Origin: Clostridium sp.
GTDB taxonomy: Bacteria > Bacteroidota > Bacteroidia > Bacteroidales > Bacteroidaceae
Length of the DNA stretch: 64,000 nt
Assembly: GCA_023663705.1 (NCBI GenBank)
Contig: JAMPGY010000007.1
Coordinates: 1 to 64,000 of the forward strand
Direction of reading: 5' to 3'
Shown here piece after piece: positions 1-8,172 of the stretch. The notes under the pieces were generated by a model. It did no database searches. It was not told the DNA's origin and worked only from the letters and a program-made list of their open reading frames with translations. Positions within the stretch are counted from its first letter, which is position 1, and the number at the start of each line of letters is the position of its first letter. The translations under genes were made by a program, and so were the position numbers.

Positions 1-140
1 CATCGCCCCTCTTTTCTCAGATGATTTTTGGGGTACGCATTGACGAAGTCAGGAGACCATGAATTTGTAAAATGCCACCCTTACAAACTTTTTACTCAAG
101 AAAACAATCTCCGCATACCATCCAATCAGCCCCTTTTTAT

Positions 141-148
141 TATCTTTG
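141..148 (+). promoter_or_regulatory. minus-7 box upstream of pyrE
   Basis: TATCTTTG fits the Bacteroidetes minus-7 consensus TAnnTTTG and lies 31 nt before the pyrE start. No TTTG is seen at the expected minus-33 distance, so only half of the promoter is visible. The rest of 1-179 shows nothing else I can support. Confidence 0.45.
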
Positions 149-179
149 CATCACTTACTAAAAACATAGGCTTAAGATT

Positions 180-812
180 ATGAAAACATTGGAAAAAATT
201 TTCGCGGCAAAGCTTTTAAAAGTAAAGGCCATCAAGTTGCAACCCACCAACCCGTTCACATGGGCTTCGGGCTGGAAATCGCCTTTTTATTGTGACAACC
301 GCAAGACATTATCATATCCCCCCCTGCGTAACTTCGTCAAAATAGAATTCAGCCGCATCATTGAAGAGAACTTCCCCGATGTGGACGCCATCGCCGGCGT
401 TGCCACCGGTGCTATTCCACAAGGAGCATTGGTTGCCGACGTCCTGAATCTTCCGTTCGTATATGTCCGCTCTAAACCGAAAGACCACGGATTGGAAAAT
501 CTGATTGAGGGTGAATTGAAGCCGGGCATGAAAGTGGTAGTTGTCGAAGACCTCATCTCAACCGGCGGCAGCAGCTTGAAAGCCGTGGAAGCCATCCGCA
601 ACAACGGATGTGAGGTAGTGGGTATGGTTGCCGCCTACACGTATGGTTTTGCTACAGCCACCGAAGCATTCACGAAGGCGAATGTAAAGCTCGTGACCTT
701 AACTAATTACGAAGCCGTTGTGGAAGAAGCCGCACGCATCGGGTACATCTCGGAAGCCGACATTGATGTGCTGCACGAATGGAGAAAAGATCCCGCTCAT
801 TGGAATGGTTAA
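180..812 (+). CDS. pyrE: orotate phosphoribosyltransferase
   Basis: This cytosolic enzyme transfers the phosphoribosyl group of PRPP to orotate to make OMP, the fifth step of de novo pyrimidine synthesis. The 210-residue length is normal for the family. The PRPP-binding loop VVVVEDLISTGGSS is visible at residues 118-131, and the N-terminal region KSPFYCDNR (about 33-41) matches the family. It is the first gene of a likely operon: the next start lies 20 nt after its stop. Identification is firm. The gene order pyrE, SRPBCC protein, argH has no obvious single pathway beyond nucleotide and arginine metabolism, which share carbamoyl phosphate. Confidence 0.96.
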   Translation: MKTLEKIFAAKLLKVKAIKLQPTNPFTWASGWKSPFYCDNRKTLSYPPLRNFVKIEFSRIIEENFPDVDAIAGVATGAIPQGALVADVLNLPFVYVRSKPKDHGLENLIEGELKPGMKVVVVEDLISTGGSSLKAVEAIRNNGCEVVGMVAAYTYGFATATEAFTKANVKLVTLTNYEAVVEEAARIGYISEADIDVLHEWRKDPAHWNG

Positions 813-832
813 ACCTAAAACTTCCTGCATCT

Positions 833-1315
833 ATGTCCAAACAACAGTTTGAAAGCAACATCAAATTAATTCCTTATGATCAGGATTGCGTCTATGGGAA
901 ATTAGCCGATCTGAACAATTTGGCCGTAATCAAAGAGAAGATACAGGATCCTAACTTCCAAGAGTTACTTCGGGAGAAGGTTCCTGCCGACAAGATGGGA
1001 CAGGTTTCAGAACGGTTGAAAGACCTGAAATTCGATACTGACTCCGTAAGTTGCAACGTGCCGCCATTGGGCGAAGTGGTGCTCCGCATCATCGATCGCG
1101 AAGCACCCAAGTGCATAAAATTTGAAACGGCCAACTCCCCCATCCCGCTCAACCTGTGGATTCAGTTGCTGCCCGTCACAGCGTCGCAATGCAAAATGAA
1201 ACTGACGGTAGGTACCGATCTCAACCCGTTCATAAAGGGAATGGTGAGCAAACCGCTGAAAGAGGGAGTGGAGAAGCTGGCCGATATGCTGGCCATGATT
1301 CCCTATGGTATGTAG
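833..1315 (+). CDS. SRPBCC / START-like family protein
   Basis: A 160-residue soluble protein with the look of the SRPBCC (polyketide cyclase / START-like) fold: an N-terminal strand, a central segment rich in charged residues, a beta-rich half around residues 75-125 and a long C-terminal helix ending in ADMLAMIPYG. No catalytic residues can be named. I chose the ATG at 833 (protein starting MSKQQF). An earlier in-frame ATG at 779 lies inside pyrE and would add an unlikely basic leader. The gene sits 20 nt after pyrE and 25 nt before argH, so it is probably co-transcribed. The ligand is unknown. Confidence 0.75.
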   Translation: MSKQQFESNIKLIPYDQDCVYGKLADLNNLAVIKEKIQDPNFQELLREKVPADKMGQVSERLKDLKFDTDSVSCNVPPLGEVVLRIIDREAPKCIKFETANSPIPLNLWIQLLPVTASQCKMKLTVGTDLNPFIKGMVSKPLKEGVEKLADMLAMIPYGM

Positions 1316-1340
1316 ACTAAACATTTAATTTTGACGAGAG

Positions 1341-2684
1341 ATGGCAAATAAACTTTGGGAAAAAAATGTGGAGGTGAATGCTGAAATCGAACGTTTCACC
1401 GTGGGACGTGACCGAGAGTTGGATTTACTTCTGGCTGAACATGATGTAATTGGCTCTATGGCACACATTATCATGCTGGAGAGCATCGGTTTGCTGGAAA
1501 AAGATGAACTGAATCATCTCCTGACCGAACTCAAACACATCCACTCAATCATCAAACAAGGCGAATTTGTCATCGAAGAAGGCGTGGAAGACGTTCACTC
1601 ACAAGTGGAGCTGATGCTCACCCGCCGTTTGGGTGACGTGGGCAAGAAGATACATAGCGGGCGCTCGCGCAATGACCAGGTGCTGGTGGATTTGAAATTA
1701 TTCACCCGCAGACAATTGAAAGAAATTGCCGAAGAAGTACACAACCTTTTTGACGCACTGATTGAACAAAGCGACCGCTACAAGAATGTCATCATGCCGG
1801 GATATACGCATCTGCAAGTGGCCATGCCGTCCAGTTTCGGGCTGTGGTTTGGTGCATATGCAGAAGGGTTGGCCGATGACATGTTACTTCTGCAATCGGC
1901 TTTCCGCCTGACCAACCGCAATCCGTTGGGATCAGCAGCCGGCTACGGTTCGTCGTTCCCGCTTAACCGCACCCTCACCACCGACCTGTTGGGCTTCGAC
2001 AGCATGAACTACAATGTGGTGTATGCCCAGATGGGACGAGGCAAGATGGAACGCAACGTGGCCTTTGCCTTGGCCGGCATTGCAGGAACCCTCTCCAAAC
2101 TGGCCTTTGACGCCTGCATGTTCAGTTCGCAAAACTTCGGTTTTGTGAAACTGCCGGACAACTGCACCACCGGTTCAAGCATCATGCCTCACAAGAAAAA
2201 TCCGGATGTGTTTGAACTGACACGTGCCAAATGTAATAAAATTCAAGCTCTTCCCCAACAGATAACACTCATCATCAACAATTTGCCCTGCGGTTACTTC
2301 CGCGATCTGCAAATCATCAAAGAAGTGTTCCTGCCAGCCTTTGGCGAACTGAAAGACTGCCTGCGCATGACTGCCTACATTATCAATCGGATAAAGGTGA
2401 ATGAACATATTCTGGACGATCCGAAATACGACAATATGTTCAGCGTGGAGGAAGTTAATCGATTGGCAACAAACGGTATGCCTTTCCGCGATGCCTACAA
2501 GCAAGTAGGACTGGACATTGAAGCCGGACGCTTTGTCCCGAACAAGGATATCCATCATACTCATGAGGGCAGCATCGGCAATCTCTGCAACGATAAAATT
2601 GCGCATTTGATGAACGAGATTTGGGACGGATTTAACTTCAACCGTATGGAAGAAGCAGAACAAAGCCTGCTGAACAGAGCTTGA
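1341..2684 (+). CDS. argH: argininosuccinate lyase
   Basis: This enzyme cleaves argininosuccinate to arginine and fumarate, the last step of arginine synthesis. At 447 residues it has the usual length. The fumarase/aspartase superfamily signature GSSIMPHKKNPD is seen at about residues 278-289, and the conserved SGRSRNDQ segment at about 106-113 binds substrate. It lies 25 nt after the SRPBCC gene and 23 nt before a lipoprotein gene on the same strand. Identification is firm. Confidence 0.96.
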   Translation: MANKLWEKNVEVNAEIERFTVGRDRELDLLLAEHDVIGSMAHIIMLESIGLLEKDELNHLLTELKHIHSIIKQGEFVIEEGVEDVHSQVELMLTRRLGDVGKKIHSGRSRNDQVLVDLKLFTRRQLKEIAEEVHNLFDALIEQSDRYKNVIMPGYTHLQVAMPSSFGLWFGAYAEGLADDMLLLQSAFRLTNRNPLGSAAGYGSSFPLNRTLTTDLLGFDSMNYNVVYAQMGRGKMERNVAFALAGIAGTLSKLAFDACMFSSQNFGFVKLPDNCTTGSSIMPHKKNPDVFELTRAKCNKIQALPQQITLIINNLPCGYFRDLQIIKEVFLPAFGELKDCLRMTAYIINRIKVNEHILDDPKYDNMFSVEEVNRLATNGMPFRDAYKQVGLDIEAGRFVPNKDIHHTHEGSIGNLCNDKIAHLMNEIWDGFNFNRMEEAEQSLLNRA

Positions 2685-2707
2685 CAATCACATTCTCTCA
2701 TGCAAAT

Positions 2708-3259
2708 ATGAACATACGTGGTATTCTGTCCGCCCTATGTCTCGGTAGCGTAATTGCTATATCGTGCAGTGAAGAGGCCGAAAATCTCTATACCAACCGG
2801 CCTGCCTATTTTGTTTACCAATATGTGCAAAGCGTGCCTCAGCTCTATACCGCACTGAACAATCCCGGCGAATTCTCCACCATTCAGTTGGATCGCCAGC
2901 AGTATGTCATCAAGAATCTGGTGAGTGAAATACGGATCAACCAAACGGCCTTGACAAGTTACAGCGCATTCCGCATGGGACTGGCGGGATTCATTGTAGG
3001 GCTTCCCAATATTCCTGAGCCAGGATCCGAAACAACACGCGTAGTATGCTATGATTTAGCCTGCTCCAATTGCTACGACCAGTTGCTCATCAGTGCCTCC
3101 CTGCAATTGAAGGAAAGCGGGAGGGCCTACTGCCGGAGATGCGGACGTACATATGACCTCAACAACGGCGGTCTTGTAAGCGAAGGAGAAGGTGGAACCA
3201 GCCTCTATCGCTACCGCATCAACTTCGACGGACAAACAGTCGTCATCAACAATCAATAA
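2708..3259 (+). CDS. lipoprotein with paired CxxC motifs
   Basis: A 183-residue protein of unrecognised function. The first 20 residues form a short lipoprotein signal ending in VIAISC, with the lipidated cysteine at 20. The C-terminal half carries C114, then C119-x-x-C122 and C142-x-x-C145, followed by RTYDLNNGG. Two CxxC knuckles 20 residues apart suggest a zinc ribbon or rubredoxin-like metal site. The layout is also like a Rieske domain in which the histidines are replaced by cysteines. I chose the start at 2708 because the earlier in-frame ATG (2681) overlaps argH and would bury the signal peptide. It is probably the last gene of the pyrE-argH operon. Confidence 0.7.
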   Translation: MNIRGILSALCLGSVIAISCSEEAENLYTNRPAYFVYQYVQSVPQLYTALNNPGEFSTIQLDRQQYVIKNLVSEIRINQTALTSYSAFRMGLAGFIVGLPNIPEPGSETTRVVCYDLACSNCYDQLLISASLQLKESGRAYCRRCGRTYDLNNGGLVSEGEGGTSLYRYRINFDGQTVVINNQ

Positions 3260-3272
3260 AAAGCCGCAAAAA

Positions 3273-3304
3273 TTTGCTTTTATCTGCCAAAACATCTAAC
3301 TTTG
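3273..3304 (+). promoter_or_regulatory. Bacteroidetes-type promoter of the tRNA pair
   Basis: TTTG at 3273-3276 and TAACTTTG at 3297-3304 are separated by 20 nt, matching the Bacteroides minus-33/minus-7 layout (TTTG, 19-21 nt, TAnnTTTG). It lies 23 nt before the first tRNA gene and should drive both tRNAs. Confidence 0.75.
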
Positions 3305-3327
3305 CAATCGGTTTGCCGAATATACCT

Positions 3328-3403
3328 GCGGAAATAGCTCAGTTGGTAGAGCACAACCTTGCCAAGGTTGGGGTCGCGAGTTCGAGTCTCGTTTTCCGCT
3401 CCA
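3328..3403 (+). tRNA. tRNA-Gly (GCC)
   Basis: The acceptor stem GCGGAAA pairs with TTTCCGC. The anticodon stem is closed by CCTTGCCAAGG with anticodon GCC, and the T arm contains GTTCGAGTC. The discriminator is T3400 and the CCA end is encoded at 3401-3403. All four arms fold. It is followed 4 nt later by tRNA-Leu. Confidence 0.95.
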
Positions 3404-3407
3404 AGGC

Positions 3408-3493
3408 GCTCGAATGGTGGAATCGGTAGACACGAGGGACTTAAAATCCCTTGACCAGTGATGGTTGTGCGGGTTCAAGTCCCGCTTCGAGTA
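3408..3493 (+). tRNA. tRNA-Leu (TAA)
   Basis: An 86-nt class II tRNA. The acceptor GCTCGAA pairs with TTCGAGT (one G-U), the anticodon stem GGGA/TCCC encloses CTTAAAA with anticodon TAA, there is a long variable arm, and the T arm GCGGGTTCAAGTCCCGC is perfect. The discriminator is A3493. CCA is not encoded, unlike in the adjacent tRNA-Gly. Confidence 0.94.
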
Positions 3494-3501
3494 CATAAAA
3501 A

Positions 3502-3538
3502 ATGCCAATTGTCTACATTCAGATAATTGGTATTTTTG
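3502..3538 (+). terminator. rho-independent terminator after the tRNA pair
   Basis: The arms ATGCCAATTGTC and GATAATTGGTAT form a 12-bp stem with two G-U pairs around an 8-nt loop, followed by TTTTG. It begins 9 nt after tRNA-Leu. Confidence 0.75.
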
Positions 3539-3644
3539 TTCTCCTCTTCTTATTCCAAGAAATTACCTGACCACTTTGGTTGATCCCAGACCGGAGCTCA
3601 ACGACATTTTCGGAACATATTCGTGAAATATAACAATTAATATG

Positions 3645-3652
3645 TAACTTTG
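3645..3652 (+). promoter_or_regulatory. minus-7 box of the plus-strand glycan genes
   Basis: TAACTTTG matches TAnnTTTG and lies 31 nt before the first glycosyltransferase start. A weak TTCG stands near the minus-33 position. It would drive the three-gene block to 6279. Confidence 0.5.
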
Positions 3653-3682
3653 TCCAAAACACTATAACCCGAGTACACAGGC

Positions 3683-4570
3683 ATGATTTCATTCATCATA
3701 CTTAATTACAACACCCACGAACTGACCCGGCGATGCATCGACTCCATCCGGCAATATCTACCATCGGGTACCTACGAACTTATCGTTGTGGACAATAATA
3801 GTGCACACACTGAACGGGAATTTATCCGCCAAATAGCTCAAGAGACAGGCTCCCACCTTATCGAAAGCCGACAAAATACCGGCTTCGGTAGCGGAAATAT
3901 GCTTGGTGCCAATTTTGCACAAGGAGAGTTCCTTTGTTTTCTAAACAGCGACATCGTATTGCAAGAGGACTGTGTCACACCGCTTTGCCACTATTTGACC
4001 GAACACCCCGAAGTAGGCTGCATCACCCCCCAACAATACAACGGTCAAGGAGAACTTGTGCCTTCGTTCAACCATGCTCCCGGACTACGCCACGAACTAT
4101 TGGGCAAGAACACGCTCGAACGCCTCTTTCCCTCGCGTTATCCACGTCGTAAGCACACCGTATACCAACAGCCGTTTCACGCCACACAGATCAACGGATG
4201 CTTCATGCTCTTCCCGACAGATAAGTTCTGGTTCATCGGAGGATTTGATCTCAATATATTCCTCTATTACGAGGAATATGATATCAGCTACCGACTCATG
4301 CAACGGGGATGGAAATGCACCGTACATCCTCACTATAGCTTCCTCCACCTGCACGGAGCCACCACACGCCAACATCGCAGTCTTTCCTATCGCGAACTCT
4401 ACGTGTCCAAGATGTATGTCTACCGCAAGCACCACAACTTGTGTCTGTCCACACTCTACCGTCTTATTCATATATTGAAACTTAGTTTCTCACCACGCCG
4501 ATGGTATCTGCTGCCTGTAGTGTGGCGCGGAGAATGTCTGAGTCGATCCATGCGCCATGTAATACGATAA
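3683..4570 (+). CDS. family 2 glycosyltransferase (rhamnosyltransferase-like)
   Basis: A 295-residue cytoplasmic-face GT-A enzyme that should transfer a sugar from a nucleotide donor onto a lipid-linked glycan. The N-terminal IILNYNTHE strand (about 4-12), the metal-binding LNSD (about 92-95) and the acceptor-side YYEEYDISYRL (about 194-204) are typical of GT2 enzymes of the WbbL/rhamnosyltransferase type. The donor cannot be read from the sequence. It is the first gene of a plus-strand trio, with 9 nt to the fucosyltransferase, so it probably acts in the same oligosaccharide. Confidence 0.85.
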   Translation: MISFIILNYNTHELTRRCIDSIRQYLPSGTYELIVVDNNSAHTEREFIRQIAQETGSHLIESRQNTGFGSGNMLGANFAQGEFLCFLNSDIVLQEDCVTPLCHYLTEHPEVGCITPQQYNGQGELVPSFNHAPGLRHELLGKNTLERLFPSRYPRRKHTVYQQPFHATQINGCFMLFPTDKFWFIGGFDLNIFLYYEEYDISYRLMQRGWKCTVHPHYSFLHLHGATTRQHRSLSYRELYVSKMYVYRKHHNLCLSTLYRLIHILKLSFSPRRWYLLPVVWRGECLSRSMRHVIR

Positions 4571-4579
4571 ATATTTATC

Positions 4580-5446
4580 ATGAAATTAGTCACCTTATCC
4601 GGAGGTCTGGGCAACCAGATGTTTCAATACGCCTTCTACCGAGCTTTGCAGCAGGCTGGAAACGGTTCTGCTTTCCTCTATAAAAACAAAATCATCAAAC
4701 ACAAGGAACACAACGGTTACGAACTACAACGCTTGTTCCGTGTGGAAGAGCATTGCAATGGCTTGTGGCTCACGCACCTGTTGCAGACTCCCCTCATCGG
4801 TTCCCTGCTCAAACATTTGCTATTTCCAAAGAAGGTAAGAGAACGTATCCTATACGATTACACTCCCTACCGTCGTTATGTGGAAACAAATCCTTTCCTC
4901 GGAATCCATCTGGTAGGTTATTGGCAAAGCGAGCGATTCTTTGAAGACATTGCCGAAGAAATACGCTCCACTTTTACTTTTCCTGAAACAAAGCTCAACA
5001 CCCGAACCCAGTCCTGCAAACAAGCCATGAAGGGTAGACAGAACGTATCTATACACGTTCGCAGAACTGACTATCTGCATCCTGACTTTGCACAGATGTA
5101 CGGAAACCTCTGCACACCGGACTATTATGCCCGTTCCATTGCCTATATCCGCCAACGGGTGAAATCGCCGGTCTTCCATGTTTTCTCTGATGATATGGAA
5201 TGGGCACAGAGCCACCTGCCACTGTCCGCAGACACAATTTGGATAGATTGGAACAGAGGTATTGACAGTTGGCAGGATCTGTATCTAATGAGCCAATGCC
5301 AACACAATATCTTAGCCAACAGCTCTTTCAGTTGGTGGGGAGGATGGCTCAACGCCAATCCGAACAAAATTGTAGTAGCCCCAACCGTGTGGGTACGCTC
5401 AATGGAAGCACCAGACATAACTCCCAAAACTTGGACAAGACTATGA
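4580..5446 (+). CDS. alpha-1,2-fucosyltransferase (GT11)
   Basis: This enzyme should transfer L-fucose from GDP-fucose onto a galactose-type acceptor in a surface glycan. The 288-residue length is typical. GT11 hallmarks are visible: GGLGNQMFQY at residues 8-17, HVRRTDY at 159-165 (GDP-fucose binding) and ANSSFSWWGGWL near 244-255. Its stop overlaps the next start by ATGA. No GDP-fucose synthesis genes (gmd, fcl, fkp) are in the window, so the donor must come from elsewhere. The linkage is assigned from the family and not proven. Confidence 0.92.
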   Translation: MKLVTLSGGLGNQMFQYAFYRALQQAGNGSAFLYKNKIIKHKEHNGYELQRLFRVEEHCNGLWLTHLLQTPLIGSLLKHLLFPKKVRERILYDYTPYRRYVETNPFLGIHLVGYWQSERFFEDIAEEIRSTFTFPETKLNTRTQSCKQAMKGRQNVSIHVRRTDYLHPDFAQMYGNLCTPDYYARSIAYIRQRVKSPVFHVFSDDMEWAQSHLPLSADTIWIDWNRGIDSWQDLYLMSQCQHNILANSSFSWWGGWLNANPNKIVVAPTVWVRSMEAPDITPKTWTRL

Positions 5447-6279
5447 ATCCCGTAAAAAAAAGAAAACATTTCTATTTTCTCAACTCCCTGTTTGTACGCA
5501 ACTTCGATATTCCACCCACCCGGGAAATGATAGACGTGGTAATCCCTGTCATCAGTAAGGACCTGAAGATATTGCCTTACTGCCTGGAAGGTATACGACG
5601 TTGTGTGACACACCCCATCGGCGACATTATCATTGTGGCACCCGCACAACCGGATATCCAACAATTCTGCCAACTATACCGACTGAAATTCGTGGCCGAG
5701 GATAGCGTGTTAGGTTTCGGTGTCAAAGACATACACTATGTGGCCGATGGAGTAGATCGCAGCGGATGGATATTCCAGCAATTGCTTAAATGGAGCGGCA
5801 CCATCAGCGAGAGAGAGCACTTTCTGGTAATTGATGCCGACCACATTCTTATCCGCCCGCACACATTTCTTTCTGCCGATGGGCGCACTGTGTTCTACCG
5901 CAGTCGCGAATATCACGAACCCTATTACCAAACCATGCGTGCCATGCTGGGCTCTGCCCCCTACGGCACCCTGTCTTATGTAGCTCACAAGATGCTTTTC
6001 TCCCGTTCAGAACTACAACGCTTGAAAGCCGACATTGAGGCACACTGCGGATGCGGATGGATAGAAGCCATTCTCCGGTTGCTTGACCCACACGAGACAT
6101 CCTGCTTTTCCGAATACGAAACTTACGGTTGCTTCTTCCCAAAAGGAAAACGCATCCTACGGCCTTGGCGCAACAAGAATCTGACCACAGACAAATTATG
6201 CGATTACGATAAACTCGTAGCTCGCTACAAAGGCAAGTATCGCGCAATCACCTTTCCCGACTATAAATCGAGCAAATGA
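5443..6279 (+). CDS. DUF6492-like putative glycosyltransferase
   Basis: A 278-residue protein. The segment DVVIPVISKDL resembles the first strand of a GT-A fold, and VIDADHIL near residue 128 provides a DxD-like metal site. The family seems to be DUF6492, seen in glycan loci and thought to be sugar transferases; that assignment is from memory. The start at 5443 gives a 4-nt ATGA overlap with the fucosyltransferase, a strong sign of translational coupling. An earlier in-frame ATG at 5269 lies inside the fucosyltransferase and is rejected. It ends 1 nt before the tail of the opposite-strand glycosyltransferase. Confidence 0.72.
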   Translation: MNPVKKRKHFYFLNSLFVRNFDIPPTREMIDVVIPVISKDLKILPYCLEGIRRCVTHPIGDIIIVAPAQPDIQQFCQLYRLKFVAEDSVLGFGVKDIHYVADGVDRSGWIFQQLLKWSGTISEREHFLVIDADHILIRPHTFLSADGRTVFYRSREYHEPYYQTMRAMLGSAPYGTLSYVAHKMLFSRSELQRLKADIEAHCGCGWIEAILRLLDPHETSCFSEYETYGCFFPKGKRILRPWRNKNLTTDKLCDYDKLVARYKGKYRAITFPDYKSSK

Positions 6280-6280
6280 A

Positions 6281-7087
6281 CTATAGATACTGATCCACAC
6301 CTTTTTCAGCCCGTTTCTTGCCCGAGGAAACAGTATGGGCAAGCATCTCTCGGTTCCGCTCGGCCTGATCCATACTCTTCTCAGGATGGTAGAGATGAAC
6401 AGCAGGAGCCATCAACTTGGCATTGCGACGATGCAGGCCGTTGTTGAACAGTCGCTGCACAAACTCGGAATCCTCATATCCCCACCCCACAAAGGCCTCC
6501 TCAAAGCCATTGACACGGACAAAGTCACTACGCCAGAAAGCCAAATGACAACTGCGGGCATGACGCAAATCGGAATGACCTTTTATCAGACGCCATGCTC
6601 CCGGCACACGTAGCAAAACGAGCCGTCGTTTCAGACCAGCCGACCAAATAGTCACCTTCTCGCACATTGTCCGACAACGTTCCTCCGTAGCCTGACGGGT
6701 CAATCGAGCACGACTACCTGCCACGAACCATCCTTCCTCCTTTAAACTGTCATGATCGGCTATAAAGTGAGGAGTAAGCAACATGTCACCGTCTATCATC
6801 ACAATATACTTTCCACGGGCATGAGCCACCGCTTCGTTGCGAGACTTGGCCACACGGAAGCCTTCGTCCGGAATCCAAGAATGAATCAAAGGCACGGGCA
6901 GCAGATCACGGTAACGATCTATCAGTCTGCGCGTATCCCCGGTGGATCCATCGTCAGCAATAATGACCTCCAATGGGAATACCCGCTGATGAAGCACACT
7001 TTTCAAAACCAATTCCAAAAAGACCGGACTGTTGTAAGTGGTGATAACCAAAGATACCTGTCTGGCTATGGATACACAAGATTTCAT
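6281..7087 (-). CDS. family 2 glycosyltransferase with galactosyltransferase C-terminus
   Basis: A 268-residue GT-A enzyme. ITTYNSPVFLELVLKSVL (about 15-32), ADDGSTGDT (about 45-53) and MIDGDMLLTP (about 96-105) form the nucleotide-sugar site. GFEEAFVGWGYEDSEF (about 192-207) is the galactosyltransferase-type C-terminal motif. It is the distal gene of a long minus-strand glycosyltransferase run and starts 4 nt after the GT4 gene. It probably adds one residue to the same glycan. The sugar is unknown. Confidence 0.87.
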   Translation of the reverse strand: MKSCVSIARQVSLVITTYNSPVFLELVLKSVLHQRVFPLEVIIADDGSTGDTRRLIDRYRDLLPVPLIHSWIPDEGFRVAKSRNEAVAHARGKYIVMIDGDMLLTPHFIADHDSLKEEGWFVAGSRARLTRQATEERCRTMCEKVTIWSAGLKRRLVLLRVPGAWRLIKGHSDLRHARSCHLAFWRSDFVRVNGFEEAFVGWGYEDSEFVQRLFNNGLHRRNAKLMAPAVHLYHPEKSMDQAERNREMLAHTVSSGKKRAEKGVDQYL

Positions 7088-7091
7088 ACTT

Positions 7092-8159
7092 TCAAGCCTT
7101 TAAATGAGGGAACAATAGCTCACGATACAGATCGACATACCGCTTAACATATACATCGTATCCAAAACCGGAAGCGTAGTTCCTTTCTGCCTCCGACTTT
7201 GCTTCGGAAAAAGCTGACAATCCCTTACGGAGCGAATCGGCCATACGTTCCGTATCAAAGTCCTGCCATAAGACTGCGTGACCTCCGCATACCTCGGGCA
7301 AACTTGTCAACGCGGAAGCAAAGACAGGTTTGCCAAACTGCATAGCCTCCAGCACCGGAAGACCGAAGCCTTCCAGCAAACTCGGAAAAAGGAAAGCTGT
7401 GCAATGCCTGTACAGATAAACCTTCTCCTCCACCGACACCGTACCGGTCAGATACACATTCCTCACCCCCGTTTCCCGTATCAATTTCCTTACTGTATCT
7501 GCATAGGGAAAATTATTCTCTCCACACAAATACAAATCATACTCAGGAAAATGCTTCATCATCGGCACCAATACGTGTACATTCTTCTTTTCTCGTATCT
7601 GTCCGATGGAAAAGAAGAAAGGACGCTGCGAAGACTCCAGAAAAACCGGGCACCCGCCCTTGTGCCCGGTAATATCCTCCACAGCATTCGGTATCAGCCT
7701 CACCGGCTTTGTTCCCACGTCCAAATGATTCATCACCTCCTGTCGGGTAAACTTGGAGATTACCGTAATGCAATCCGCCCTGTTTATCTTTCGCTGCTGC
7801 AATTTAGCCAGCTGACGGTTACACTCCGTTTCCGTTGTCTCATAAAGGAAGTTCAGATCGTGCACCGTAAGCACATTTTTGCAATCGTGAAATACATACC
7901 GGGGCAAGCGGGAAAACTGGCTCGTACCATGCCACAAATCGAATTTTGGCAAAAGGAACGGAAAACGGACATACCTGGGACTATTGACAAAGTAATCAAC
8001 GCCGTCACCGAAAGCCCCGACATAAGCCTGCGGAACCATGAACGTGAACCGCGCCCAGGACAACCGCATATCGGCAAGCAAAGGTGCCATGCTTTCGCAT
8101 ATCTGCCCCAATCCGCATCTATGCCCCAGACTACCAAAATCTATCAATATCCTTTTCAT
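7092..8159 (-). CDS. family 4 glycosyltransferase
   Basis: A GT-B-fold retaining glycosyltransferase of 355 residues. The C-terminal half shows FFFSIGQIREKKNV and the E-x7-E donor-binding pattern in LEGFGLPVLEAMQFGKPV. I chose the ATG at 8159 because the protein then begins directly with the first beta strand MKRILIDFGS. An ATG three codons earlier (8168) leaves a 4-nt gap to the upstream gene and is almost as likely. It is part of the minus-strand glycosyltransferase operon. Confidence 0.87.
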   Translation of the reverse strand: MKRILIDFGSLGHRCGLGQICESMAPLLADMRLSWARFTFMVPQAYVGAFGDGVDYFVNSPRYVRFPFLLPKFDLWHGTSQFSRLPRYVFHDCKNVLTVHDLNFLYETTETECNRQLAKLQQRKINRADCITVISKFTRQEVMNHLDVGTKPVRLIPNAVEDITGHKGGCPVFLESSQRPFFFSIGQIREKKNVHVLVPMMKHFPEYDLYLCGENNFPYADTVRKLIRETGVRNVYLTGTVSVEEKVYLYRHCTAFLFPSLLEGFGLPVLEAMQFGKPVFASALTSLPEVCGGHAVLWQDFDTERMADSLRKGLSAFSEAKSEAERNYASGFGYDVYVKRYVDLYRELLFPHLKA

Positions 8160-8172
8160 TGCTCCCATTCTG

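Noticed and set aside
1..3. Start codon of a divergent minus-strand gene at the left edge
   Set aside because: A CAT is present and its upstream side is purine-rich, but no coding sequence is inside the window to support it.
1326..1333. TAATTTTG as an argH promoter
   Set aside because: Only 7 nt separate it from the argH start, and argH is closely packed in an operon with the gene before it; probably chance.
3328..3493. tRNA pair as an integration site
   Set aside because: No integrase or repeated tRNA 3-prime end was seen nearby, so the downstream glycan locus cannot be called an island on this evidence.
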